Part shown: positions 28,031 to 35,952 of the stretch, in pieces
How positions within the stretch are numbered: position 1 is the first letter of the stretch
Layout: each line of letters opens with the position of its first letter
DNA from: Phycobacter azelaicus
GTDB taxonomy: Bacteria > Pseudomonadota > Alphaproteobacteria > Rhodobacterales > Rhodobacteraceae
Assembly: GCF_014884385.1 (NCBI RefSeq)
Contig: NZ_WKFH01000003.1
Coordinates: 248,001-312,000 of the forward strand
Direction of reading: 5' to 3'
Length of the DNA: 64,000 nucleotides
Program-made: the position numbers and the translations under genes
The notes under the pieces: generated by a model
The model's database searches: none
What the model was told of the DNA's origin: nothing
What the model saw: only the letters and a program-made list of their open reading frames with translations

Positions 28031-28064
28031 CAATCAAAACGGACCACTCAGGTGGGGCTGATCA

Positions 28065-28632
28065 GTCCAGCATGGCCGATCATCTCGATCAGACGCCCCA
28101 GTTCGCACGGCCCTACCATCGAACACACCGCGCGCCGCGCAGCAGCGTCAACTTCCGGCTCCGGCATGCGCATCTCGTGTAAAAGCTCAGCATTGTAGAC
28201 CTCGATTGGATCAAGGTCTTCTTCCGTCATCACGACAACACGGTCGGCAAAGGATGACGGCACCTGCCTTGCAATAACCCGCAGCTCATCATCGACCCTT
28301 GGGCTTGCCGCCCGTTCGGCAGCTTTCACCATGATCGCGATCCGCTTCCCAGAGCGCTGGGTGGCGCGATAGTCGAAGAAATGCGTTGCGGGTCTGCCGT
28401 CAGCATTCCGATAGAAAAAGGGCACCTGGTTTTCCAAGCTCGCGATGTCTTTTCGTGCCTGAACCACCAGACCAACCCTAAGCTCATAGAGGGATTCGAA
28501 GTTCATCCCCTCTCCCTCATCCGGGCCCAATACAAGCTGGCCGGTGAAGTGCTCACGCCGCCCCTTGGCGACCTTGCGTGCATCAACAGCCGGCCGCGGA
28601 AGGCGAACGCCCCCATCTGCTAATTCCATCAT
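28065..28632 (-). pseudogene. TnsA-like endonuclease, 3' end lost to an IS
   Basis: 189 codons remain, opening MMELADGGVRLPRPAVDARKV after GAGAGGG. The pattern of a TnsA-type restriction-like nuclease is visible: Glu46 in FESLYELRVGL, QVPFFYRN, Asp87 in THFFDYRAT and Lys103 in RIAIMVK (the usual acidic residue of E-x-K is replaced). Such proteins cut the 5' strands in Tn7-like transposition and lie first in tnsA-tniA-tniB-tniQ operons. The IS at 28064 removes its C-terminus. Function is inferred from motif pattern and from tniQ downstream. Confidence 0.55.
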
Positions 28633-28702
28633 TGCGAAACCCTCTCGCTGTGGGCGTTTGCGCCCCACTGATCAGCCCCACCTGAGTGGTCCGTTTTGAT
28701 TG

Positions 28703-29554
28703 TTAGTGCATGACCGGTCTCGGGTCCATCGGGATGATGGTTTCCGGGGCGGGAGGGCGATAGCCCAAGGCACTATGTGGTCGTTTGGTATTGTAGTGTT
28801 TCCTCCATTGTTCGATCAGGATTTCCGCTTCCCGAAGGCTGTAGAAGACTTCTCCGTTGAGCAGTTCATCGCGGAACCTGGCATTGAGGCTTTCGCAGTA
28901 GCCGTTCTCCCAAGGTGACCCGGGCGCGATGTAGGCGGTCTTGGCGCCGACGGCCCTGATCCAATCTTGAACGGCCTGAGCCACGAACTCCGGGCCGTTG
29001 TCAGACCGGATGTAATCCGGCACACCCCGCATGATGAACAGGTCGCTCAAGGCATCGATCACGTCACCCGAGTTCAGCTTGCGCTTCACCTTGATCGCCA
29101 AGCATTCCCGACTGTGCTCGTCCAAGATGTTGAGCGTCCGGAAGACCTTTCCGTCCTCCGTCCGGCAGTGGACAAAGTCATAGCTCCAGACGTGGTTGCG
29201 ATACTCAGGGCGCAGCCGGACACAGGATCCGTCATAAAGCCAGAGCCGTCCCTTCTTCGGTTGCTTCATTGGCACTTTCAGCCCCTCTCGTCGCCATAGG
29301 CGCTCGACCCGCTTGTCGTTCACCTCCCAGCCCGCATCTCTCAGCAAAGCCGCGATCCGACGATAGCCGTAACGGCCATACTGCCGCGCCAGTTCGACCA
29401 TGTCCGCGACCAGACGCTCCTCATCGGCACGGCCATGCGGCACCTTCCTCTGCGTGGATCGGTGCTGACCCAAGACACGGCAGGCGCGTCTCTCGGACAG
29501 ATGGAACCGGGTGCGAACGTGATCGATGCAGGCACGGCGGCGAGCGGGGCTCAA
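28703..29554 (-). CDS. IS407-like transposase OrfB, copy 2
   Basis: 283 residues, identical in protein sequence to copy 1, with the same DDE residues. It overlaps its orfA by four bases at the ACTTTTGAG shift site. Intact, so either copy could supply transposase. Confidence 0.95.
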   Translation of the reverse strand: MSPARRRACIDHVRTRFHLSERRACRVLGQHRSTQRKVPHGRADEERLVADMVELARQYGRYGYRRIAALLRDAGWEVNDKRVERLWRREGLKVPMKQPKKGRLWLYDGSCVRLRPEYRNHVWSYDFVHCRTEDGKVFRTLNILDEHSRECLAIKVKRKLNSGDVIDALSDLFIMRGVPDYIRSDNGPEFVAQAVQDWIRAVGAKTAYIAPGSPWENGYCESLNARFRDELLNGEVFYSLREAEILIEQWRKHYNTKRPHSALGYRPPAPETIIPMDPRPVMH

Positions 29555-29829
29555 AAGTTTCCCTTTGCCGCCTCCGCCAGGATCAGCTTGTCCAAAGTCA
29601 GATCCGAGACGGCTTTTCTCAACCGTTCGTTCTCTTTCTGGAGGCGCTTCAGTTCCCTGAGTTGGTCGGTTCCCATACCGCCGTATTTCTTGCGCCAGCG
29701 ATAATAGGTCTGCTCAGTAATGCGAACCTCGCGGATCGCATCCGCCCGCGCCATGCCTTGCCCGACAAGCACTTCAACCTGCCGCAGCTTCGTGACAATC
29801 TCTTCCGGCTTGTGTCTCTTCGTAGCCAT
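29551..29829 (-). CDS. IS407-like transposase OrfA, copy 2
   Basis: 92 residues, differing from copy 1 at one position (GGMGTDQL instead of GGMGADQL). HTH plus leucine-rich helix as in copy 1. Confidence 0.95.
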   Translation of the reverse strand: MATKRHKPEEIVTKLRQVEVLVGQGMARADAIREVRITEQTYYRWRKKYGGMGTDQLRELKRLQKENERLRKAVSDLTLDKLILAEAAKGNF

Positions 29830-30374
29830 TCTGATCCTCCGTTTTCCTAAACATAACGGCGGACCACTTCAGTGGGGGAGGATCAGGCCCTCGTGGCCTC
29901 TGGACTGTCGAGAAGATTGGCCTCTTTAGAAATTTCCGAAGAAATTCCTAAAACTTTTTTCTGTTTCCTTAAGGCTTTGTTTTTCTGAAGGATAATCAAG
30001 AGAAAGAGCGCGTTCGGCTTCCTGAGCCCGCTATCAAACTCGCCGAGAGTCGATGAGCAGACGACCGGAGCCGACTGGACGCGTCGAGATCAACAAGGCA
30101 CCCTGGCGTGCCTGTGACCCACTCCGAGGCGTAACCGCCCGCCCCAAACACGAACAGCCGATTATCTGAGCACGCCCGAGCCGTGAGCAACATCTGGCGC
30201 TCGTCACCTCGGAGGGCCACGCGTTCGAGCCCATACTCAAGCGTCGGCTCCAGGCTGGGAACGCTGAGCTAATCTACGGGGGCGGCATATGGCCGAAGAC
30301 GTTGAGGGCGCTAAACATCAATGTCGCCTTACAGAACTGCATGTTTAATTCAAAAGAGCAGGCAGTGCGTTTCC

Positions 30375-30428
30375 GGGATCTCCATTGTCGAGTGCGCATT
30401 GAATGAGCGCATCGACAATGGAGCTCCC
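30375..30428. repeat. Long imperfect inverted repeat (about 22-bp arms)
   Basis: Arms GGGATCTCCATTGTCGA-TGCGC and GCGCA-TCGACAATGGAGCTCCC pair with one mismatch and one bulged base around the nine-base loop ATTGAATGA. It is outside any gene. There is no T tract on the plus strand, so it is not a simple terminator for that strand. Confidence 0.7.
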
Positions 30429-30559
30429 AGAAAATCGCTGATCAAAAATAAGGAAAATCGAAAACATTACTAAACTCGTTTCGTCTCTCGCGAAACAGCC
30501 AACCTTGTTATCGGAGCAAGCAAACAAACAAACACAAAGCGATGAGCGGAAATCTTGAA

Positions 30560-30578
30560 GCTGCCCATACTGGGCAGC
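30560..30578 (+). promoter_or_regulatory. Perfect hairpin/operator just before a ribosome site
   Basis: GCTGCCCA-TAC-TGGGCAGC lies four bases before the GGAGAG ribosome site of the next gene. It could be a repressor palindrome or an RNA hairpin that affects translation. Confidence 0.45.
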
Positions 30579-30594
30579 ACTGTAGGAGAGCATT

Positions 30595-30933
30595 ATGCCC
30601 CGTGATTTCACTCTAACCCTTCCGCAAACCGCTTTTATTCTCAACCATGGCGAGGCTCTATGCTCCGCCACGGCATTGCTGGGCGGCTATGCCGCCGAGC
30701 GTCGGTTCAAAAACCTCTACAACGATATGTGCCTGCGTTCATCGACGACCCGCCGTCTCGAACGCGAGCTGGATTGGCTCGAAGACCTGCTTGGGCTCGA
30801 ACACGTTCACGATTTCGATCGTATCGAGGCAGAACTCTTCGCCGAGATCGATCCCAGCGACCCCGTGGTCGCAGAGATCTGCTTGCTCTTGGACGGCCTG
30901 CGAGATGCCCGGAGGGCTTCCCGGGCCGCATAA
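30595..30933 (+). CDS. Small acidic protein of unknown function
   Basis: 112 residues, not recognised. It starts MPRDFTLTLPQTAFIL with GTAGGAGAG nicely placed upstream, which supports a real gene. The sequence is helical and rich in Glu, Asp and Leu (RRLERELDWLEDLLGLEHVHDFDRIEAELFAEIDPSDP), with no membrane segment or signal peptide. It is the first of two small genes in the island cargo, each flanked by perfect hairpins. It could be a passenger or a mobile-element accessory protein. Confidence 0.6.
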   Translation: MPRDFTLTLPQTAFILNHGEALCSATALLGGYAAERRFKNLYNDMCLRSSTTRRLERELDWLEDLLGLEHVHDFDRIEAELFAEIDPSDPVVAEICLLLDGLRDARRASRAA

Positions 30934-30939
30934 ACACCC

Positions 30940-30960
30940 CTGGCGCGCAACGCGCGCCAG
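30940..30960 (+). promoter_or_regulatory. Perfect hairpin between the two small cargo genes
   Basis: CTGGCGCGC-AAC-GCGCGCCAG, a nine-base-pair stem with a three-base loop, starts seven bases past the stop codon of the first small gene. It has no T tract. It may stabilise or attenuate the transcript. Confidence 0.45.
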
Positions 30961-31007
30961 CTTGAAGCATCCTCCAAAACGGGTGATGCAGACGAAGAGG
31001 AATCGCA

Positions 31008-31460
31008 ATGCATGAGACCGCCACCGTCCGCCAAGACGGACTCGAAAGGCTTGCAGCGCAAGCCATTGCCAACCATCGACGCTTCGCGCACAGCTACAAA
31101 GATCGGCGTCACCTCGTCACCTATGCGAACCGGACCGGATTGGATCAACTGGTCAAGGCCAGTCCGGAAGACCTGTTCGCACAGCACACGCTTGCCGAAG
31201 CCCAAGAGCTCATCTTTCGTCTCGCAGACGATGTCGCGCAAAACGGCGGCGTGCCCCAGGTCGAGCGCACCGAATATGGAGATGCGCATCTCACCGGTGG
31301 CACGGAAGCAAGCAAACATCTGCAGATCATCGCCGATCGTTTGCGCAGCTATCTCGACCTCGGCTGGCAGGTGCACGATCGCTTGCTTGCTGAGAGGCTG
31401 CTGAAATCGGCTCCGGCGGAGGGTTCAGCAACCTTATCTCGCCCCACAACATTGGCTTGA
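31008..31460 (+). CDS. Hypothetical protein, island cargo
   Basis: 150 residues, not recognised. It opens MHETATVRQDGLERLAAQAIANHRRFAHSYKDRRHLVTYANRTGLDQLVKA and contains a helical middle (EAQELIFRLADDVAQNGG) and TEASKHLQIIADRLRSYLDLGW. GAAGAGGAA lies before the ATG. It is soluble by appearance. It is 74 bp downstream of the previous small gene on the same strand, so they may share a transcript. The codon usage is high-GC, unlike the large gene that follows, so the cargo may have mixed origins. Confidence 0.6.
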   Translation: MHETATVRQDGLERLAAQAIANHRRFAHSYKDRRHLVTYANRTGLDQLVKASPEDLFAQHTLAEAQELIFRLADDVAQNGGVPQVERTEYGDAHLTGGTEASKHLQIIADRLRSYLDLGWQVHDRLLAERLLKSAPAEGSATLSRPTTLA

Positions 31461-31470
31461 GCGTCATCAA

Positions 31471-31494
31471 GTTGCGGGCCCTTGGGCCTGCAAC
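31471..31494 (+). terminator. Hairpin after the second small cargo gene
   Basis: GTTGCGGGCC and GGCCTGCAAC pair with one mismatch ten bases past the stop codon; only CCCTTAACTT follows, so termination would be weak. It is the third hairpin in a hairpin-gene-hairpin-gene-hairpin pattern. Confidence 0.4.
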
Positions 31495-31801
31495 CCTTAA
31501 CTTCTGCAGCGCGCCGATCGCCATCGGAAAAACCGGTCCATTGCGGGCTTCGACCTTTTCTACCCTTACGCCTCTTTGGGCGTGCCCACCTCATACGCAG
31601 TAGTCGCGATTTCAAGTCTACCGCTTGACTCTGCCAGCGCCTTTACGTCGCATTTTCAACGCGGTAGGTTCAATACAACGATTAGCCGTAGGAGTTTCAT
31701 CGGGCTTTGAATGCGTTCATCTGCCTAAAGCGTCACACATCCAATGGCGTATTAACCACCAAACTCAAGCCCATTCGTTCAAACTGGATATTAAGAAGAA
31801 A

Positions 31802-34800
31802 ATGCCTATTTTCGAGATCGAAAAAGATGACCTTCTTGGCCTTGATGATGGTCAGTTAGAGGAGCTGATTGCACGCCTTTGTGAGGCCGAAATCGGCGCA
31901 AAAAACCATGCAATTAGCAGCGTTCGATGGGGTGGGAGTCTTACGGCGGCGGATGGCGGTGTCGACGTTCGCGTAACAGTCAAAGACAGCACCTTTACCG
32001 GAGATTTTATCAGACGTAGGGATACGGTCTTTCAGGCTAAAGTGCCATCCATGGCGCAGGCTGCCATACAGAAAGAGATTTCAGGCAAGGATACCAGCAA
32101 GGATCTATTTCAAGATTTAGCTAAATCTTGTGGCGCATACATCATCGTCAGTCTGAAAGATGACCTTGCGCCTATCAAGTTGGCAGAACGGCGCAGCCTC
32201 ATGTCTGCCGAAGTAGATAAACTTGTTGCGCCAAATTCCGTTGAATTGGATTTCTTTGATCGGTCGACACTGCATCAGTGGCTTCGTCAGCATATATCCG
32301 TCCAGCTATGGGTTCGCCGTGCTTTGGGAAAACCGCTCACAGGATGGAGACCATTTGAGCGTTGGACGAATGTCCCGTGTAATTCTGACGACACCTTGAT
32401 CGTCGGAGAAGGGCTATATGTATCGCTTCCCGGAAAGAACTCCGATCTGTCAATAGCTGAAGGGATACCCGCGGTCCGCGACCTGATTGTGACCTCTTCG
32501 AAATCTATCAGGGTCGCAGGGTTGTCAGGGGTTGGTAAGACCCGGTTTGTTCAGGCTCTTTTTGAAGAAGGGTTGGAAACGGAAACGCTTGATCGCACCA
32601 AGGTGATCTACGGAGATATTGGCTTCGGCGTAGAGCCATCGGCAAACGTATTAATTGACTCACTGATTGCTGAGAAAAGAGACGCAATAGTCGTGCTCGA
32701 CAACTGTGCAAAGGAAGAACATTCATTCATAGCCAACCGGATCGCTCGGACGAAGTCATCGATTAAACTGATCACGATTGAATACGATATCCGTGACGAT
32801 ACGCCACAAACCACGGAAGTGGTGCGATTGACCCCGCGCGGAACTGAGATCACAGAGAAATTGGTCGCAAGGCGATATCCTCAGCTTGGCATTCTTAACG
32901 CACGGCGTATTGCGGATTTCTCAGGCGGAAATGCTCGGCTTGCCCTGGCTCTCGCGGATGCCTTGCCTGACAACGTCAGTCTGGCTGGCTTGTCCGACGA
33001 AGAACTCTTTGAGAGATTGTTCGAACAAAGACACGAGGCTGACAAAAACCTTCGGGAACAGGCGGAAGTCCTGTCCTTAGTCTACTCTTTTTCAACGGCA
33101 GAAGACGAAGAGGGTGTCAACGAACTTGCCGTCTTGGGTGACCTGTGTGAGGTGAGCGGACGGAGAATGGGGCGCGCGTCAAACACTCTGCTCGAGCGGC
33201 AAATCGCGCAAAAGCGGGGTCGCTGGCGCGCGGTTCTGCCCCACGCAATCGCGAACCGGTTGGCAGCCGATGCATTGCGGCACATCCCGATTGACGATGT
33301 TCTGCGAACGTTCGAAGAGAACGCCGGAGAACGAATGCTGAAATCGTTCAGCCGAAGACTTGGTTTCCTACATACAAGCCCTCAAGCGCGAACAATCGCG
33401 AGGCGATGGCTTCAACCGACTGGCCTGCTACCCAAAGTAATGCAGCTCAATAAACTTGGGGCGACGATGTTAGACAACATTGCTCCAATCGACTGCGAAA
33501 CCGTTCTGGCACGTTTTGAAAGCGAAGAAGCTGAAATTATTGCCGCAGTGAATGATATCTATAAGCGAACGGAACTTCGGCGTGTGATTTCACTGATCGG
33601 CAAGATCGCCTATGAGCCGGAACATTTTGACAGATCCGCCTCCTTACTCCTCAAAATTGCGGATGAGGAGAGTGGCGAAGATCGATCAGATGGGGCTCGA
33701 AAACGTGTCCAAGGATTCTTCCAAATCCGTGGGTCAGGAACTCATGCAACGCTTGAACAGCGTGTTAACGTGCTTGAGACTTGCCTGGCGGATAGTAAAA
33801 GGCACGCATTTGCCCTCGATTGCTTGGAGTCGGGACTTGAAACCCAACATTTTGGGAACACAAATCTGATAGATATAGAGTTTGGCGCACGTCCACGTGA
33901 CTATGGGGCCCGACCTTATGGCGACGAAGCATTTACTTGGCTGTCTACGTTTCTGACTATTGCCGCGCAAATGGCGCTCTCGAGCATTCCCGCTGATCGC
34001 AAGCCAACTCGACGCATCATCGCAGCGCAATTTAGTGGGTTGTGGACTGTCGAAAGCCTGCGACCAGTGCTGGTCGAGCTTGGCGAACAATTACATGCAG
34101 ATGGTGGATGGTTAGAAGGCTGGCGCGCCGTGAAGGGCAAGCTTCACTACGATACGCTGCGATCAAGTCGATCGGGACGGACGGCAAAAGAAGACCGAGA
34201 GCTGGTCAAGCTATGCGAACTACTTGCCCCATCAGACCTGGAGGGACGAGTTCGGGCTATCGCACTCGCGGAAGGGCATCGTATCTTCGCCTTGGATGAA
34301 GAGTTCGATCACGACGATCCGCAAAAATATGAATCGTCTCGAAAACGGCTTGTCGAAGAGGCGTTTCAGCTTGGTCGGGACGTAGCAACCAATCCCGCTG
34401 TATTTGACGCTGTCGCGGATGATTTCTTCGAGCAAGCTCACGGTCCCAATCGATTTTCTTTCGGGCGTGGATTGGCGGCAGCATCCAGCGATCGACTTGG
34501 GCTCTGGCACAATCTCGTAAAGCGTATAAGAGCGTTAGGTTGCACGAACTTCAATGATTGCGTGTTGTCCGGTTTTCTCCGAGAGGTATCGCAGGTCGAA
34601 CCAGATCTGGCCCAAGCAATCTTGGATGAAAGCGCTAAAGACGAGCATCTTCGACACAGAACAGTAGGGCTCATTCCAGCTGATAATTTTTCTCGCGAGG
34701 ACTTTCATAGATGCGAGCGAGTTTTCGACGCGATAGGTCTCGAACTGTGGGGCGTGGATACCTTGCTATGGCGGGATAGCTCCGCCTCTATAAGTAAAGA

Positions 34801-35647
34801 GGATAAGAGCAGGCTGGCCAAAAAAGTATTGGCTGAAGAGGGTGGCGCATCTGTCCTTCTGCATGCCTTCAGTATGATGCTGCATGGAGCTGACCGCTCG
34901 GTTGATACCCTCGGCCAAGACCTCCGAGCGCTGGCTATCAAGGCTTCTGCAGTCGCAATGAGAAGCGATGAGAGCGATCCAGGAGGAACAAGGGACTACG
35001 ATCTCGAGCAGACATTAACCTCTGCATTAGCTTACCACGACAATGACGCTGTAGAAGCGGAACTACTGGATAGCCTCTTCTCAAGAATGGAAAGGCGATA
35101 TGGCCTCTTCCCGCACTACGAAAAGGCAATACAAGTGCTTGCGAAAGCACGGCCAGATGCCTTCCTGGACCGACTAATGTCATATGCTGGCAGGAAAGAC
35201 GATGAAGAGCTCCACTGGGTGGACAACTCATTCGGGGAAAACGCTCCTTTGGACGGGATCGACCCAACAGAATTGGCTGATTGGTGCAGCAAGGGAAACG
35301 ACATCCGCCGGTGGAGACTTATTGGCCACGCTATTTCCGTTTTTGAGAAGGAAAAAGAAGGTGGCGTGAGGTTGTCGGAACAAGCGCAAGCACTTGTCAG
35401 ACTGTGTCCAGAACCGGAGGCGATTATCGGGCGATTTGGCCTTCATCTAAGCCCAAGCTCATGGTCTGGAAATAGGTCGGTGCACATTGAACAAAGAGCT
35501 GCCGCACTGAGTGAGCTATTGAACAGTGAGGATGCCCGAATAGTGGCCGCAACCGAAAAGCTTCTCACCTTTGCAAAAGAGGTTTCGGAAAAAGAAAAAA
35601 AGCGGGAGAAAGCGGAAGATGCGGCTAGAGAACAAACTTTCGAATGA
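31802..35647 (+). CDS. Nuclease-STAND NTPase protein, candidate anti-phage defence
   Basis: 1281 residues from the ATG after AAGAAG; an in-frame extension of 59 codons to 31625 has no coding character. N-terminal residues 1-180 look like a PD-(D/E)xK (Mrr-like) nuclease: WGGSLTAADGGVDVRV with Asp55, then VFQAK (Gln78-Lys80) and GAYIIVS. An NTPase module follows: Walker A GLSGVGKT (240-247) and Walker B AIVVLDNC (Asp300). The rest, about 900 residues, is helical and probably a repeat sensor. This nuclease-NTPase-sensor order is that of STAND defence proteins such as Avs. Function is inferred; no phage sensing can be read from sequence. Lower GC than the core genes suggests transfer. Confidence 0.7.
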   Translation: MPIFEIEKDDLLGLDDGQLEELIARLCEAEIGAKNHAISSVRWGGSLTAADGGVDVRVTVKDSTFTGDFIRRRDTVFQAKVPSMAQAAIQKEISGKDTSKDLFQDLAKSCGAYIIVSLKDDLAPIKLAERRSLMSAEVDKLVAPNSVELDFFDRSTLHQWLRQHISVQLWVRRALGKPLTGWRPFERWTNVPCNSDDTLIVGEGLYVSLPGKNSDLSIAEGIPAVRDLIVTSSKSIRVAGLSGVGKTRFVQALFEEGLETETLDRTKVIYGDIGFGVEPSANVLIDSLIAEKRDAIVVLDNCAKEEHSFIANRIARTKSSIKLITIEYDIRDDTPQTTEVVRLTPRGTEITEKLVARRYPQLGILNARRIADFSGGNARLALALADALPDNVSLAGLSDEELFERLFEQRHEADKNLREQAEVLSLVYSFSTAEDEEGVNELAVLGDLCEVSGRRMGRASNTLLERQIAQKRGRWRAVLPHAIANRLAADALRHIPIDDVLRTFEENAGERMLKSFSRRLGFLHTSPQARTIARRWLQPTGLLPKVMQLNKLGATMLDNIAPIDCETVLARFESEEAEIIAAVNDIYKRTELRRVISLIGKIAYEPEHFDRSASLLLKIADEESGEDRSDGARKRVQGFFQIRGSGTHATLEQRVNVLETCLADSKRHAFALDCLESGLETQHFGNTNLIDIEFGARPRDYGARPYGDEAFTWLSTFLTIAAQMALSSIPADRKPTRRIIAAQFSGLWTVESLRPVLVELGEQLHADGGWLEGWRAVKGKLHYDTLRSSRSGRTAKEDRELVKLCELLAPSDLEGRVRAIALAEGHRIFALDEEFDHDDPQKYESSRKRLVEEAFQLGRDVATNPAVFDAVADDFFEQAHGPNRFSFGRGLAAASSDRLGLWHNLVKRIRALGCTNFNDCVLSGFLREVSQVEPDLAQAILDESAKDEHLRHRTVGLIPADNFSREDFHRCERVFDAIGLELWGVDTLLWRDSSASISKEDKSRLAKKVLAEEGGASVLLHAFSMMLHGADRSVDTLGQDLRALAIKASAVAMRSDESDPGGTRDYDLEQTLTSALAYHDNDAVEAELLDSLFSRMERRYGLFPHYEKAIQVLAKARPDAFLDRLMSYAGRKDDEELHWVDNSFGENAPLDGIDPTELADWCSKGNDIRRWRLIGHAISVFEKEKEGGVRLSEQAQALVRLCPEPEAIIGRFGLHLSPSSWSGNRSVHIEQRAAALSELLNSEDARIVAATEKLLTFAKEVSEKEKKREKAEDAAREQTFE

Positions 35648-35952
35648 TTCCGAAATCTTGCGAGAGTCGTAGAAGCGCGAAGACCGAACCATCTGTTCGC
35701 ACGAAAATCGGAACCTTCGCGCCCCTCGCTTTTTGGAGGGTGGTTGCCGCGCTGAGTTTGACGATGAGAAGTTGTCCTAATGTTTATTTTCATGCTGCGA
35801 CCAGTGAGCCCTCGCACGTGTATAGAACGATGAGCCTCCGCAGCTGGGGAGCGTTGTCACCCACGGCCCGAATTCAAGATTGGTGCGGTCCGAAGTCAAA
35901 GTCTGCTTTACACATGAGCATCCATCAAGAATTTGGATGGAGTGCAATAGAG
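35648..35952. other. Intergenic stretch between convergent cargo genes
   Basis: About 300 bases between the ends of the large NTPase gene and the opposing gene. I see no gene, clear terminator or repeat in it. Confidence 0.5.

Larger units (their letters stand above)
26848..28064 (+). mobile_element. IS3-family (IS407-like) element, copy 1
   Basis: 1217 bp with near-identical terminal inverted repeats: TGATCCTCCCCCACTGAAGT at the left and the complement of TGATCAGCCCCACCTGAGT at the right, both running into GGTCCG. It carries orfA and orfB in frameshift arrangement. Flanking bases (GATCC before, GTCCAG after) show no target duplication, although this group normally makes four-base duplications. 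It separates tniQ from the tnsA-like remnant. A second copy lies inverted at 28669-29885. Confidence 0.95.
28669..29885 (-). mobile_element. IS3-family (IS407-like) element, copy 2, inverted
   Basis: 1217 bp, the same element as 26848-28064 in reverse orientation, with the same terminal repeats. I noticed two differences between copies: codon Ala/Thr in the GGMG-DQL segment of orfA, and a silent AAA/AAG in orfB. Such near-identity implies recent duplication. Flanks (CCCAC before, GGCCC after) show no target duplication. With copy 1 it encloses a 604-bp fragment holding the tnsA-like start. Confidence 0.95.
29886..30594. other. Gene-less stretch with a long palindrome
   Basis: About 700 bases without a supportable gene. 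It begins AT-rich, then has a minus-strand region (about 30270-30000) that reads like a piece of protein (LEPTLEYGLERVALRGDERQ, SDNRLFVFGAGGYASEWV) with no start and a probable frameshift, possibly a gene remnant. A long inverted repeat lies at 30375-30428 and a perfect hairpin at 30560-30578. Confidence 0.5.

Noticed and set aside
30345..30671. A 108-codon minus frame over the long palindrome
   Set aside because: It runs antisense into the small cargo gene that has a good ribosome site, and crosses the inverted repeat.
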